DNA from: Opeltia flavorubescens | Taxonomy: Eukaryota; Ascomycota; Lecanoromycetes; Teloschistales; Teloschistaceae | Reading direction: 5' to 3' | Assembly: GCA_000442125.1 (NCBI GenBank) | Contig: KE546977.1 | Location: 620,001 to 684,000, forward strand | DNA length: 64,000 nt | Shown here: piece after piece, positions 14,750-27,946 of the stretch | How positions within the stretch are numbered: the first letter of the stretch is position 1 | Layout: each line of letters starts with the position of its first letter | The notes under the pieces: model-generated | Seen by the model: only the letters and a program-made list of their open reading frames with translations | Told to the model about the DNA's origin: nothing | Databases searched by the model: none | Program-made: the position numbers and the translations under genes

Positions 14750-15010
14750 TTATTAGATTTTAATAGCTTTTTATATATAGTATACCGGTATCAAAATGAA
14801 ATATTATATATTTTAGTATAAATATATTTATTTTTATAAAAAAATTAGTTTTAAAGTTATTAATAATATATACCTCGCGGTAAATATAAATAATTACTTT
14901 TATTTTATTAATTATACCGTTAATATAAATATTTAAAACTATATATTTATTTATTAAATATTTAGTTATATTAATACCTCGAATATTAATAAAAATAATA
15001 GTATTTCTAA
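14750..15010 (-). pseudogene. element D aspartic-protease-like relic
   Basis: The minus strand shows a short pattern typical of the protease/pre-RT part of this Gypsy group: a charged REV-h-hh-D-h segment, a LKAN-x-LIG-x-DIL-like box and a HxIFDFD-like end. Element C carries the equivalent at 21.25-21.52 kb on the plus strand. The small open frame at 14,276-14,515 lies between this region and RT and is a residue of the same polyprotein, not a gene. Confidence 0.55.
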
Positions 15011-16994
15011 TCTATTTTTCTAGTAAATTTATTTTTAGAAATCGCTTATTAATAAATAATATAATATAATTTATATTCGTATAAATAGTAATTAAAGGAC
15101 CTTGTAAAATAAAATTTATAATAAAAATTATATAATATTAAATTTAAAATACTAATCTAGTTTTAAATACTAGCGGAATATCGGATTTAATTATCTATTC
15201 TATAACTATTATATAATAATATACTATATCTTTTTTTATCTATATTATATTCTTTTAATAAATTTTTGAATATTTACATAAATTATTATTAAAGCTAAGA
15301 CTTTTATTATAAAGTAAATAGCTAAAAATTCTAATAGACGGTATTTAATACTAGAATAGTATAGAAACGAAATTATAATAAATAAAATATAAATTTTTAA
15401 GAAGTATTATTTTTACTTTTATTTATATTTTTTTTATTTAATATTATTTTAGACTCTTTTATAAATTAATCTTAATAATTATTAAAAAGATCTTTTTATT
15501 AAATATTCTAATAAAATAAATTAGATTATCTTTTACTCTAATATATTTAAAAATTTAAATATAAAGTCGGTTAGACCTATAAATTAGGAATAGCGAAATA
15601 AATAGGCTAAGTTATAGATTAAGCTATAGGCTATACTATAGATAAAAAGGGTGATTATAATAGATAATTACTATTACTATTATTAAATTATAGATTTCTA
15701 TTTCTTTAATAATTATTTTATATTCTACTATTATATCTATTTCTATTACTATTATTATATAAAAGGGCTATTAATAAAACTATAATTACTAATCGATTTA
15801 TATTTAATAGTACTATAATTTATAATTATTAAGGATTTAAAGCGTAAATTTTTTATTCTATTTAAAAAAATAGAATATTAGATATTTAATACTAGAAAGG
15901 ATAAATAAAAAGGAAAAACTATTATATTTACTAGATAAAATAGTTATTAGAGTAATATAGCGTTTATCTATAATTTTAGCCGTTTTATTTATACTATCCG
16001 CTTTATTTATAACTCTATCCGCTCTATTTATATCTTTAATTATAGGGGGGATAATTATTATAATTTTTTAGCTATTAAAATCGACGACTATTAAAAGTAG
16101 TATTTTAATTATTAAAATATTTATTTCTATTATTAATTATTTTATCGATATTTCTACTTTTAATTTTATAATACTAACTATATATTTTATTATACCTCGA
16201 TTTCTTTAATAAAATTTTATATTAAAGTTAAACTTTTTAGAATTTTAATAAATATATATAGTTTTATATCTATTTATTACTAAATCTAGATTAGTTAAAT
16301 ATATTAATTATTAATTTTGGCTGTAATAGATAATTATAGAATATTTTAGATATAGCCGTACGGGATTTGTATATTATATATATTCTATTTTATATAGCTT
16401 TTAAATTATAGCTTACTTATAGCTTTAAAAATAGATATTTTAAATTTTTTAATAAATTTATTAATAAAATTTTAAAACGGTAAAACCTTAAATACTTTTT
16501 TTTAATATTATCTAGTTTTTTAAAATATTATATTATAGCGCGTTTTTAGAAATATAAATATAAATTATTTTTTATATCGGATTTAATAATAATATTAATA
16601 TAGAAATTTATTCGATTTATAAAAGTATAAATATTTTAAAAAATCGTTTTATTATAAATAAAAACGATATTATTTATATTATAAAAATGAGGCGCGATTA
16701 AATATAGAAATTCTAATTTTAATATTTTAAATCGTATAGACTACCCTATATCTAGGCCGATAGTATTTTCCTCTAGGTTATTTAGATCTAGGTGGTTCTA
16801 ATAGACCAGGTGGTCCTTATCTAGTAGTATTAGCTATTTTCTAGTATATTATAAAGCGGAGTTATTTTATAAGCTCTAGTATAAAATTTAAGCCCGGATT
16901 AGCGTTATTATCCGGTATTTTAGATTTATACTAGCGCTGAGTATATTATCCTTTAAAAGGTTTTTACTAGGTATATTACTCTTTATATTAACGT

Positions 16995-17135
16995 TTAATA
17001 TATTATTTTTTATAAATACGCTATTTTTTACGGGTACGCTATTTTTTATAGGCACGCTATTCTTTATAAATACGCTGTTCTTTATAAGCACGCTATTTTT
17101 TATAAATACGCTATTTTTTATAGGAACGCTATTAG
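16995..17135 (-). repeat. 18-bp minisatellite (hexapeptide repeat) in element D gag region
   Basis: About six to seven copies of an 18-bp unit, ACGCTATTTTTTATAAAT and variants, lie head to tail. On the minus strand the unit is in frame as KNSVPI/KNSVFI/KNSVPV hexapeptides. The length is a multiple of three and the variation is mostly transitions, so the repeat was probably an expanded low-complexity part of the D gag protein. It accounts for the 67-codon open frame here. Confidence 0.75.
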
Positions 17136-18362
17136 TTTTATTAGATAAACTATTTTTAGTAGATAAACTATCTTTATTAAATACGTTATTTTTAAATTTT
17201 TTTTTCTAATTAACAAATTTATTTTTCTTTTTATTAAATTTAATAAATTATTTCTAAACTATAAATTATTATCGGCTTTTAAATAAGAAGTAAAATAGTT
17301 AAGTATTTAGAATAAATAGCTAATTTTAATTTATTATAAAAATATTATAAAACGAGTTTAATCTAATAGTAATAAGGTAATTTTCTATTAAAAATAGTAT
17401 AGAGGCTTTAAAACTATAATAGTCCAAAATAAATAGCTATTAAAAGGATAAAACAGATAGATTTTTATTTATAAAAGGGCTTATTTCTTTAATAAAAGCT
17501 ACCGAAGTTTATTTAATCGAAATTTTAAATTTAGCTAAATTATATAAAAGCTAAATTTTTTTTAAAACTCGTCTAGAGCTTTTTTTAAAATTAGTTTATA
17601 TTTTTAAACTAAAGAGTAAATAGTAGTTTAAAATAAATTAGATTTAAATTCGTTTAAAAAAGCTGATTTTTCTTTTTAAATTAGTAGGTTACTCTATAAA
17701 ACGTTTTATAAAGGATTTTAATAACTAGTAATATATTAGACTAAAAAACGATAGAATTTATTAATTAATAGAAAGGTTAGTTTTATTTGATTAATAAATA
17801 AATTAAACTATTAGATAAAATTTAAAATAAGCTTAAATAGTTAAAAAAATTTTAAAAATTTAAATCTATTAACTAGCGGTATTAACTAGGTGTATTATAT
17901 CTAGTATTATATTCTATATAATATTAAATAGAGATAACTAGATTAAATATATAAATAAAAATAGAAATCTAAAGATTTTACGAAAAGGTTTTTAAAAATA
18001 AAATAAACGATAATAGAACTTATATAATTTAAATAAATATTCGCAAAAAAAGCGTGAAAAATATAATAAAAAGTACGGCCTTTTTATTTACTATATAGAT
18101 TATAAAGGTTACTAAAGCTTTTATATAAAATATAGGCTGTATAAGCTATATAATTAAAGGAATTTATATAGATTTTCTATAATAAAATAATTATTCTAAT
18201 AGGTAGGCGGAATAGAATATCTAGAAGTCGTTTAAATAAAATATACTATTTAATAAAAAGCGAAATAATAGATAAAATAGGATTAAATAAAATTAATTAA
18301 TTAAAAATTCTAGTTGATTTTTAATAGTATAATTACTATTATATATTATAGTAATAATATAT

Positions 18363-18367
18363 AATAT
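18363..18367. repeat. candidate 5-bp target-site duplication of element C (left)
   Basis: aatat immediately precedes the 5' LTR, and aatat also follows the 3' LTR at 52,903-52,907. Five bases is the usual Gypsy duplication length, but in sequence this A/T-rich a chance match is likely enough to keep the call modest. Confidence 0.5.
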
Positions 18368-18565
18368 TGCGGCTATACCGTATAGACAGAAGGTTAATAG
18401 GGCAGGTAGGGCTAAATAGCTACTATAGCTCGAAGGAGGCCTTTTAAATATATTTACCCAGTTAGATTTAGCGCCTTTTAGCACCTATATTTATTTAATT
18501 ATAGATTTTATAGGTAAATAATTTCTAACCTTTAATATAATACTATTATCCTATACCTACTATAT
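18368..18565 (+). repeat. 5' LTR of Gypsy element C
   Basis: A 198-bp sequence starting TGCGGCTATACC and ending CCTACTATAT is repeated at the same length and orientation at 52,705-52,902. Counted by eye the two copies differ at about 24 positions, all C/T or G/A transitions, with no indels. Homology stops abruptly at both edges. The two copies enclose a plus-strand Gypsy gag-pol, so they are its LTRs. The minus-strand open frame of 63 codons here is a chance shadow. Confidence 0.85.
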
Positions 18566-21220
18566 AATAAATAGTAGTAATTAAAGGTAACCCGTATAAA
18601 ATATAGTACTATTAACTTCCGTATATATATATTATTAAATATTATATAGTACTAGATTCTTTAAATAAACTTAATACTCTTTTATTTATTAAATTACCGC
18701 TTTTATACTAATACTCGGTTAATAAAATTAACTAAAATATACTCTAACTTTTAATCCTTCTAGTAAAGTTCTAAATATTTTTTATAATAATTCAGAGAAT
18801 TTAATTAACTTTATTATTATACTAGCTCTTATTATAGCTATTTTTTATATTAAAAAGTTTTAAAAGTATATTAAATAGTTTTTAAAATAGGATCGAGCTT
18901 TTATAATAATCTTTAAAGCCTATATTAACTATATTTATAAAAAAAGTCCAGACTTATACCGTTATTTAATATAGAAATCTTCTAATAGTTAAATAATTTA
19001 AACTAGTATAATAAAAGCTAGTATAGTTTTTATTACTACTTACCCTATAAATTAGAACGAATATCTACAAATTTTTGTTAAAATAATAAACGATTTCTAT
19101 AATAACGCTACTATAGTCCTCGAAAACGAAAACTTTTAAATTTATACTTAAAAGCTAGCTACGAATTTTATCTAGAATAGTTTAAGTTTTTATCTTTATC
19201 TTTTAGTTTTATTAAAAGATTTATAATAATTTAATAAATTTATAAATATTACTGAATTTATTAATATATTTAAATAGCAAAACTATATTTTTAGTATTAA
19301 ATCTAGCTTATTTTATTTAGTAAAATTAGAAAAAAGCGCTATACCGCTATTAAATATAGTAGGAATTCTACTATAATAATAGCAGGATAGATTTATAAAT
19401 AATAGTAATTTATTATAATAATAGTAAACTCTTTTAAATAAATAACTATTTATAAATACCTATCTAGTTTAACTACTAGAATTTTTTATATAAAATTTCT
19501 AGAATTAAATAATTATTATACCGGTAAATCTAATAATTATACTAGCGATTACTAAATTATAATAAAAGGCTTATAATATTAGATTATTTTAATATAATAG
19601 CGATAAACCGCTTATAAAGTTTATAAAGTTATATAATATCTATTATATTATATACGCTTTTATATAGCGTATAAAAATTAAATATAAAATAATAAATATA
19701 TCGTTAATATATTATAACCTGGATTTTTATTTATAAAATAAAATAGTTATAAAATTTACTACTATAATTAGTAAACCTAATTATAAGTTATTATAATTAG
19801 GCGTTAGTATTAAACTATAATATATATTTTTTAAAAACTATTTTAGCGAGCTATCGTCTATTATATTAATATAGCTAAAATAAATATATTATATTATTAA
19901 CGATATATAGGTTTAAAATAACCTTTTAGAATATTTTAATAATATTATTATTAAAGTAAAAAATAAAAAGATAATACTTACTAAAAGTATTCAAGTAATA
20001 ATTAATATTAAATATCTTAACGCTCGGCTATAAATATTAATTCCGGATAAAACTATAATAATTATTATTAAAGCTTTTAATAAGTTCCTTTAAAATAAAA
20101 AGAATAATTAATTTAATATTTATAATAATAATAAAAACTATAAAGCGCTAAAACGAAACTTTTTATAGAAAGATAAAAGTAAATAATATAAAGGAGTAGT
20201 AGTATACTAGCCGTTATAAAATAACCTTTTTTATACGTCTAAATATTTATTTATATATCTAAACTATATATAAAAAAACTAATTAAATATATTTTCTATT
20301 ATATATTAATACTAGAACCTTTTTATAGCTTTATAAGCTCTATTAATTAAAAGCGAGCCGGGTATATAAAATAATTAGTATATTATTTAAGACGCTCGTT
20401 AATAGTTTCCGTTTAAAACTATTACTCCGCTATAATAAAATTAAGCTAGAAACTAGTAAAGTTACAGCTATTAATAGCGTAATAATAGCCGGAATCTATA
20501 TAAAAGCTATTAGCTGAATAACTAATAAGTTTACTTTTAATAGAAAGCTTCTAGCGAGTAGATTCTAGATAATAGAATAAAATATTATTAAAATTACGAG
20601 AATAGCTTCTACTAATTAATAGACTTTACTAGAGCCGAATATATAGTAGATAAGAAGCCTAATAAAGCTCTATATATTACCGCTAAAAATTCTAACTAGT
20701 ATCGTAATATAATAGAATTCTATTTTATTATAATAAAGCGTATAAAACCTAAATTTAAATTAATAAAAATATACTAATATAATAAATATAATAAGATTTT
20801 TAAATTAAATAACGCTTTATATTATTATCTACGCGCTAGCTATAATAAAAAACTACTTTTAACTATAGCTACTACGGTTAAACCAACTATTAAGCTAAAC
20901 GTTCTAGTAATACTAGAGTAAACTTATTTAAAACTAGTTAAACTATTTAAAAATATACCGGAGGTTATTAAATTAGAGATTATTAAACTAGAGGTTATTA
21001 AATAACTACCGCTATAAATACTCTAATTAATTCGTTTAACCGTATAAAATATATTACTTTATCTTTTAAAAATACCGTTATATAACCGTAAATATTCGTT
21101 TATAATTTAATCTAAAGAATTATAGCTTTTATTAGAATATAGGCTATATAATAAGCTTAATTAACCGAAAATTTCTACTAGAATAACTACCGTAGGCTAT
21201 AATTTAGAAGATACTAGCTT
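18566..21220 (+). pseudogene. element C leader and gag region relic
   Basis: This interval lies between the 5' LTR and the protease of element C. It holds degraded plus-strand coding-like sequence without a motif I can name with confidence. The position, the length of about 2.6 kb and the absence of any other recognisable element make it the leader and gag. I saw no convincing primer-binding site: the bases after the LTR are too altered. Confidence 0.5.
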
Positions 21221-21229
21221 TTATAACTA

Positions 21230-22852
21230 TTAAAAGTATTAGTAAAAGGCGATATAATATTATTAAATTTATTATTATCGAAATTTTCGTATCTAATAAA
21301 AGGGTTATAGAGTTTACTATTATTATATATAAACTTTATCTAGTAAACGATTTAAACGCTAATATATTCATTAATATCGATATTATAAAGCTTAAAAATA
21401 TCGATATATATCTATTTATAAATATTATAACTATTAGCTTCTATAATAATATAGTAGTACTAATCGCTACTAGTATTAAAAATATTAGAATAAATATTAT
21501 TATTTATAGTATTTAATATATTATAGTACTATTATACGCTAATAGAGCTATTAAAATTACTAGCCTATACTAAAGCCTTTTAAACCTTCTATATAACCGT
21601 AACTTTATTTATAAAATAAAAATTTTAAATACCCTCGCTAATTATATATATATTATAGATTATATATTTAAATAGGTCTATATTTAGAATAAAATATTAT
21701 TTTTTATTTAATTAGTTATAAAAACTTAACTAGGCACCGTTTAAGAATATAAAACTAATAAATACTATTAAATTATTTGGCAAACCTATAAATTAGCTAT
21801 TAAAATATTAAAATAAAAATTTAAATAGTTTTTAAAAAACTTTAAACGCTATATAGCAGCCGCTATAGTAGCTGCTATAGCCTTAAATATCGCTATTATA
21901 CTATTTATTAATTCTAATTATTTAACGGAAATAGTATATTTTATAAATATAATAATCTTTAGAATATAAATTAAATAAACTATTTTAATTATTTTAATTA
22001 AACGTTACTTATATTTATAGTAAAATACTAGTAATATAATTAATATACTAGAATTAAAGTATATAAATATTTTATTAATAAAAAACTAAAAGTAAATTTA
22101 TAAGTTTGAATAAATTTATATATACTTTATTAATACCTATAATAAAAAGGTTATTAATAAAACTTTTAATAAATTTTATAAATAAAATTAGAGAAAATAG
22201 ATTATTATAGCTACTTTATTTTCGTTTTTTTATTTTATAATATAAAAAAATACTAATTAGAGCTTTAAAGGCTATATTATTATTAATATTTAAGTATTTA
22301 ATAAAATTATAATATTAAATACCTATTTAATTTTACTATAAACGGAAATTCTAGCGTAAATTTATAGCGCTAAAGTCTTTTTTATAGTTAATTTCGCAAG
22401 CTTTTTCTATTAATAATAGATTAATTAATAGTATTACTATTATCTAATAATAGTCTTCTATTAAAGGTAAAAAATATTTAAAATACTAGTAATAAACTAC
22501 TATAATTTACTAGTCTATATATAATAAATAATAGATAGGACTTTATATTTATTTTACTCTTTTTATAAAGTTTATATTAATAATATTATAATTTTTTCTT
22601 TTTTAATAAAAGAATATACGGAGTATTTTAACTAGATTTTTAGTATATTCGATATTATAAATCTATTTTTATTATTTATAAAATCGTTTATTAACTATAT
22701 ATCTATATATCTATTAAACTAGAAAGTTAATATTTTCGGGTTTATTATAATAAAAAATAAGCTAAAAGTAATTTTAAAACTTTTATTTCTATATACGCTC
22801 TAATAACTAGAAAAATATTTAAATTTAATAGGTTATCTTCGGTAGTATATTA
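21230..22852 (+). pseudogene. element C protease and RT relic
   Basis: The plus strand shows a VNDLNANIFI-like protease-region box near 21,340 and an RLGTVQEYEA-like segment near 21,735. An alanine-rich patch lies near 21,850 and a DIRGLNKI-like RT motif near 22,290. A YxDDI-type box followed by IFS is near 22,570, and the thumb region ends near 22,850 with a GYLR-like remnant. The last is the point where the hAT-like element sits. The region is a fossil with many breaks. Confidence 0.75.
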
Positions 22853-22860
22853 GTAATTAT
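22853..22860. repeat. 8-bp target-site duplication of hAT-like element 1 (left)
   Basis: gtaattat directly abuts the left terminus and is repeated exactly at 36,992-36,999 next to the right terminus. Eight bases is the hallmark length for hAT transposons. Confidence 0.75.
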
Positions 22861-23055
22861 TAGATTAGTTAGTCGGCCGGGTTTTCTAAATAAAATCTGG
22901 ATCTGGAACCGACTTAAGTCGGGTTAAAGATTTATAGAACCTAATTTAAATTAGGTCGAATTCTAATCGGGTCGGGTTCTTAGCGGGTTAAATTCTAGTC
23001 GGGTCAGGTTTTTAGCGAATCGGTTTTAAATTAGGTTAAACCCGATTAACTTATT
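22861..23055 (+). repeat. left terminal/subterminal arm of hAT-like element 1
   Basis: This is the terminal inverted repeat followed by repeated GGGTTR/RGGTCGRR motifs (about 195 bp). Surviving CGGG and GTCGGG blocks contrast with the adjacent A/T. Subterminal clusters of short motifs are known transposase-binding sites in hAT elements; that role here is inferred. Confidence 0.65.
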
Positions 23056-26000
23056 AAAAGCTCGCTTAAATTTAATAATATAATTTATAATATAAGTCCT
23101 ATAGTACTAGTTTTCTTTACTATAGTTAAAATCGTATTAATAACTGTAATTATTACCCTTATATTACCCTATTATATTATCCTATTATATTACTACTATA
23201 TTAAGATAGAATTATATTTAATAATAGTACTATTAATTTATTATTATAGGATTAACTAGGTCCTTTTTATAAAAGGAATAATACGAATAAATCTAATAAA
23301 AAATTAATATTAAATTCGCTAATTAATAATATTTATTTAAATTAATTTATAAGTTAACTTTTAAATCGAGATACTAATATATTTACTACGCTAATATATT
23401 TATTTTAAAAGAAACGAGAGTAAATTTAAATAAAAATAGAAGAAATTTAATTCTAGTACCTAATTTTAATTTTTTAGACTAAGGGCGAATATATTTAATA
23501 GAGTAATAATACTTATAAAACCTTTAAAGTTTAGTAATTAACTATTTTTATAGTAGTTTAAATCGAGGATACTTTTAATAAGTTAGTATATCCCTTATAG
23601 ATATAAAAGAGAGATAATTTAAATAAAAATCATTTAAAATTCTAGTTCGAATTTAAATAAACTACTTCGGTTTTTAATAATAAATTTATAATTATTTATA
23701 AAAATTACTTTAAAAGTTTTAATTATTTTATTATCTTTAATTTATCGACTATTTTAACTATAAATAAGTATTTAATCTCTACTTCTTATTAAAAATATAA
23801 ATAACCGTATTTTTAATTAAATATTAAAGCGAGTCTTAAATATATAAATATACTAAATAATATTTAAAAATAATATATTATTAATATATTATTTTAAAAG
23901 AAAAGTTATATAAATAATAATAAGGATTTCGATTAAAAGACTTAGAACCGCTAATTATATAAAACCTTTATATAACTCGACCTCCCTTTATAAATTATCG
24001 ATAATTCTATTTTTTAAAATTTTTTTTAAATATTTTATCCTAATATACGGTTCGCTAGTTAAATAACCTTAATTAATTAAATTAAAAAGGATTATATTAA
24101 TATTTATAAAAAAATCCGTAATAAGCTATATAATATAAATCGAATTTCTTTTATAATAAATACTTAGTCCAGCCTTTAAAGGATTTTATATCTAAAAATA
24201 CTAGTATATTAAATTAATAACTAATATTAGTTTTAAAAATAATTATTTAGATTTATATTATTAAATATTAATTATTCTAGTAAAATATAATATAATAAAG
24301 TATTAACCCTTTTTAATTATTATAATATTAGGCGAAAACTTTTTAATATTATTACTAATAATATAAATTTTAATAATACTTTAAAAATAGAATTAAAAAG
24401 TAAACTCTCCCGATTTAATTAAAAATAAAAAAAAACTAAAAACTTTTTACTATATTTAGTTTATATTATTAATTTTATAGTTTAAAATTTTATTATAATA
24501 ATCGAATCTTAAATAATAAATAATATTTTAAACTAGGATTTAAAAGATAAATATTTTAGTAATTTTAGTATAAGGTTATTAAATATAGTTAAAAAGATAA
24601 TATAATAAAATAATATATTAAAAAAAATTAAATTATTAATAATAATTTAGGTTCGCGCGCTTACCGTCTATATAAATATATTTTTTTAGTATAAGTTACG
24701 TTTTAAAAAATTTTAATTAAAAGAGAATTTAAATTATAAACCGAAGGGTTTATTTTAAAATATTTATATCTAATAGAATTTAATATATTTAATAATCCGT
24801 TAAATATATTAACTATATAAAATTTTTACTACCTATATTAATAAATAAAAAGGTTCGGATAATAAATTTAATAAAATCTATTTTAATATCGATAATTAGT
24901 AATTCTTTTTATTTTTTAATACTATATTTTATCTTTTTTATAATTTTACGTTTATTATTTTATAAACTATTAATATAAATATTTATTTAATATTCCGTGT
25001 TTTTATTAAAATATATAACTATTTTAAAATAGTTAAAGAAGCTTTTAAAATATTATATTATTCTATAAAAGCTATTATAATAAAAGCCTATTAAATAGCG
25101 ATCTAAAAATTTAAAAAGTATTATTTATATATAAAAAAAAAAGCGGATTAATATATAATCTAGTAAATATTTTAGATTCGATAATAAAATTAAATTTATA
25201 TTATAATTAAAATATTAAAAAAATATTTAAATCCGGCTAATAAAATTTTATAGATTATTATTAAAAAAAATTTTTAAAGTATTTTAATAAAAATTATAAT
25301 AACTTTTTTAATACTTTAATATAAAATAATTAACCTATAAAGATTTAATAAATAATATATATAAGTAATATATTTATACTTTACTAATTCTATATAACTA
25401 CTTATACTAGCTTTAACTAGTATTCTTTAACTACTTATATATATCTAAAAGAATTATATAAAAATAGAGCGATATTTTAATATAAACGTTACCGAGTATA
25501 TATTAAATTAGTAATTTTAAAAAGATAATACTTCTAATTTTTCTAGATTAGCTTAGATAACTTAAAATATTTTTTTTTATTTAATATCTTTTATTAGAAT
25601 CGAGCGGGTATTTAATTTTATAAAAAAAATCTATTAATAGAACCGAGTTTAATTAAATCTATTATATATAAAATAGATTATAATAATTAAATATAATAAT
25701 CGTACTATAGATCTAAAATTAAAAAAAGCGATTAATAAATTATAGAATTTATTTTATTAATTAAAAAAAATAGATAAATTATATAAAAATCCTTTTTATA
25801 ATATTAAACTAGGAGATATTATTATTAAAATACGCTAGTTAATAGGCTATAATAATTAATTTTTTTATATTTTTTTAAAAGATTTTATAAAGAAGTAATA
25901 TAATATTATTCTTAAAACTTTAAAATATAGATTTTATATTTCCTTTTTTTTTATTCTATTCCTTTTTCCTTAATTAAAATAACTATTTAATCCGTCTTAC

Positions 26001-27100
26001 TAAATATAAAATAAACGCTATATCCTTTTATTATATCGTAACCCGTTTAATATAGATAATTACTAGATTAATAACTATTTATTTTTAGTTTTATATTATT
26101 AGTAATATATATAAATAATATACTTATATTTAAATACTAATACTATATAAACTTCGGTACTTTTTTAGAGCGCTAGTAAAGTCGAGGTTTAAATTTTAGT
26201 TACTATTTTTTCTTTAAAAGATTATATTTTTAGTATAAACTTCCGGATAAAATAATTAAATAGTATTTTAAGTATTAAATTCTTTATAGATTTCTAGTAT
26301 CGATAAATTTTTTTTAAAATTATATATCCTAGTTTAATTCGGCGTTTTATTTAATAAAATATTAGTACTTTGTACTTTAATATATTATTTTTTTATATTA
26401 TTTTTTCTATACTTAATAGTTTAAAATCTTTAGAAAAAAAATTTAAAAATTAGATTACTAAAGCGTTATTAGTATATTAAATTTATAGGGTATTTAAGTC
26501 TTATATATTACCTTTTATAATAGATATTATTATTAGTTATTATAAATAATAGTTATAGAAGTAACTAAATTAAAAAGAAGTAATAAATTATAAATTTTAT
26601 ATACGGTTTTATAGGTGGTCTAAACTATTTTAAAATTTAGTTTTAATAGTATCGATTTAAGTTTTATTAATAATTTATTTAATATATATAGCCTTTTATA
26701 ATACTACTATTCTATTATTTTTTTATTTTAAAAAATATAGGTTTAGAGTTTAAAGGTTTATATATAACTTTATAATTAATACGCTCCCGCTCGCGGGATA
26801 ATTAATAGTATAATAACTATATAAACCTTTATATATAAATTATAACTAATTACTAGACCGAGTTTTATATTATTATTAATTTTAAAATTATAAATCGATA
26901 GGAGAACTTTATAAAACCGTATTTATTAAAAAAGTTAGCTTAATTTTAAATTAAAAAGAATAGGATTATTTAAAGAATATATAATAATATATTTAAATAA
27001 TATAATTATTTACTATATTAAATAGATTTTTAATATTTATCTATAAAAGTTTATTATAGTAAAAAGCAGCTATAGAAAACTATAATATAGACGCTGCCTT
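23056..27100. other. degraded interior of hAT-like element 1, left part
   Basis: About 4 kb without a recognisable gene. Several stretches (for example 24.1-24.6 and 25.0-25.3 kb) have the uneven codon-like texture of former coding sequence, but I see no diagnostic motif on either strand. A small G+C-rich palindromic patch, GCTCCCGCTCGCGGGATAA, lies near 26,782. Confidence 0.4.
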
Positions 27101-27169
27101 TATATTATAATTAGTAGTAGTATAAACTATTAATTTTTTTTAAATATTATTTATTAATCCTTTTATTAA

Positions 27170-27570
27170 TCGCGCGAGAAAAGTAATTAAAACTCTAGAT
27201 AATTTTATTAAATAAGTATTAAAATCTTTTTATTATTAGCAGATAGATTAAATAAATAATATAAAATCGCTAGATTAGATAACTCTAATTTTTTATAAAC
27301 TTAGATAACTAGGATTATAACTTTAATTATAAAACGTATTATATATTACGCGAATATTTATAAAACCGTTTTAAAAGATATAAAGTTAGATTTTATTTAA
27401 TAAAAGGATAAAATAAATATATTAAATATTTTAAATAAATTAAGCTAGATTAAACTCCTAATTCGTTTATTTATTAACGACTATTTAGATATTAAAAAGC
27501 GAGATAATATTAGCGGCCGAGTCCTAATAGTTTATATATTATACTATTCCGCTGAAGCTAATATACCCGA
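27170..27570 (+). pseudogene. unassigned coding-like relic within hAT-like element 1
   Basis: One plus-strand frame reads protein-like over about 130 codons with relatively few stops for this window. It is rich in Lys, Asp and Leu and ends in a clear segment SGRVLIVYILYYSAEANIPE at about 27,512-27,571. I do not recognise the family. It could be part of the element's own transposase or of cargo. Retention of an alternating hydrophobic/charged pattern suggests real former coding sequence rather than chance. Confidence 0.35.
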
Positions 27571-27867
27571 AATATAAGTATAAAAATAATATAATAAAAA
27601 CTTTAGTAATTATATTCTTTTAGCTAGTATATTTAATATATATTATTATAATATATTATTTAAAAAGAATATAAAAGTTATAAATATACTATTAATATAT
27701 ATTATTTAACTACTTAAAACTATAATTTTAATAAAAACTAATCTATTTTTTTTATATACTATAATTCTAGTATTAAACTTCTTTTAAATAATTTCGACTA
27801 AAATTAAAATATTTTAAAAAATTATACCTTATTTTCGCTGTCGGATTTTAAGAATAAATACGCTAGA

Positions 27868-27946
27868 CTTCTATTAAAATTCGAACCTAGAACCTTTAAA
27901 ATATAATAGAAATACCCGAAAATTATAACTACTAAATTATAGGAGA
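27868..27946 (-). tRNA. tRNA-like relic (pseudo-tRNA or tRNA-derived element)
   Basis: The minus strand has a tRNA layout of about 77-79 nt. A 5' TCTCCTA stem strand comes first, then an A-box-like TTTAGTAGTTATA, then a B-box GGTTCGAAT in a T-arm context, and a 3' strand TAGAAG. The last pairs with the 5' strand apart from one C/A pair, as G-to-A mutation would give. The anticodon stem is too altered to read an anticodon. It could be a mutated tRNA gene carried in the transposon or the head of a tRNA-derived SINE. Confidence 0.4.

Larger units (their letters stand above)
12872..18362 (-). mobile_element. Ty3/Gypsy LTR-retrotransposon fossil, element D (gag, PR, RT, part of RNase H)
   Basis: A second Gypsy family, distinct from A/B, lies on the minus strand. 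From high to low coordinates come gag-like sequence (about 15.1-18.2 kb), an aspartic-protease-like region (about 14.75-15.0 kb), RT (about 14.05-13.45 kb) and RNase H (about 13.35-12.88 kb), where it stops at the edge of copy B. The group is the fungal Gypsy lineage whose RT carries a DIRGLNKI-type motif. The integrase half is not seen here; it should lie beyond the inserted A/B sequence if B inserted into D. The element is broken many times. Its 5' end is either at the edge of element C or, if C inserted into D, beyond 52.9 kb. Confidence 0.75.

Noticed and set aside
16888-17091. 67-codon minus-strand open frame as a gene
   Set aside because: Its sequence is mostly the translation of an 18-bp minisatellite within the element D gag region.
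18293-18484. 63-codon minus-strand open frame with a hydrophobic tail as a small membrane protein
   Set aside because: It is antisense to the 5' LTR of element C and spans the LTR edge. The equivalent position in the 3' LTR does not conserve it.
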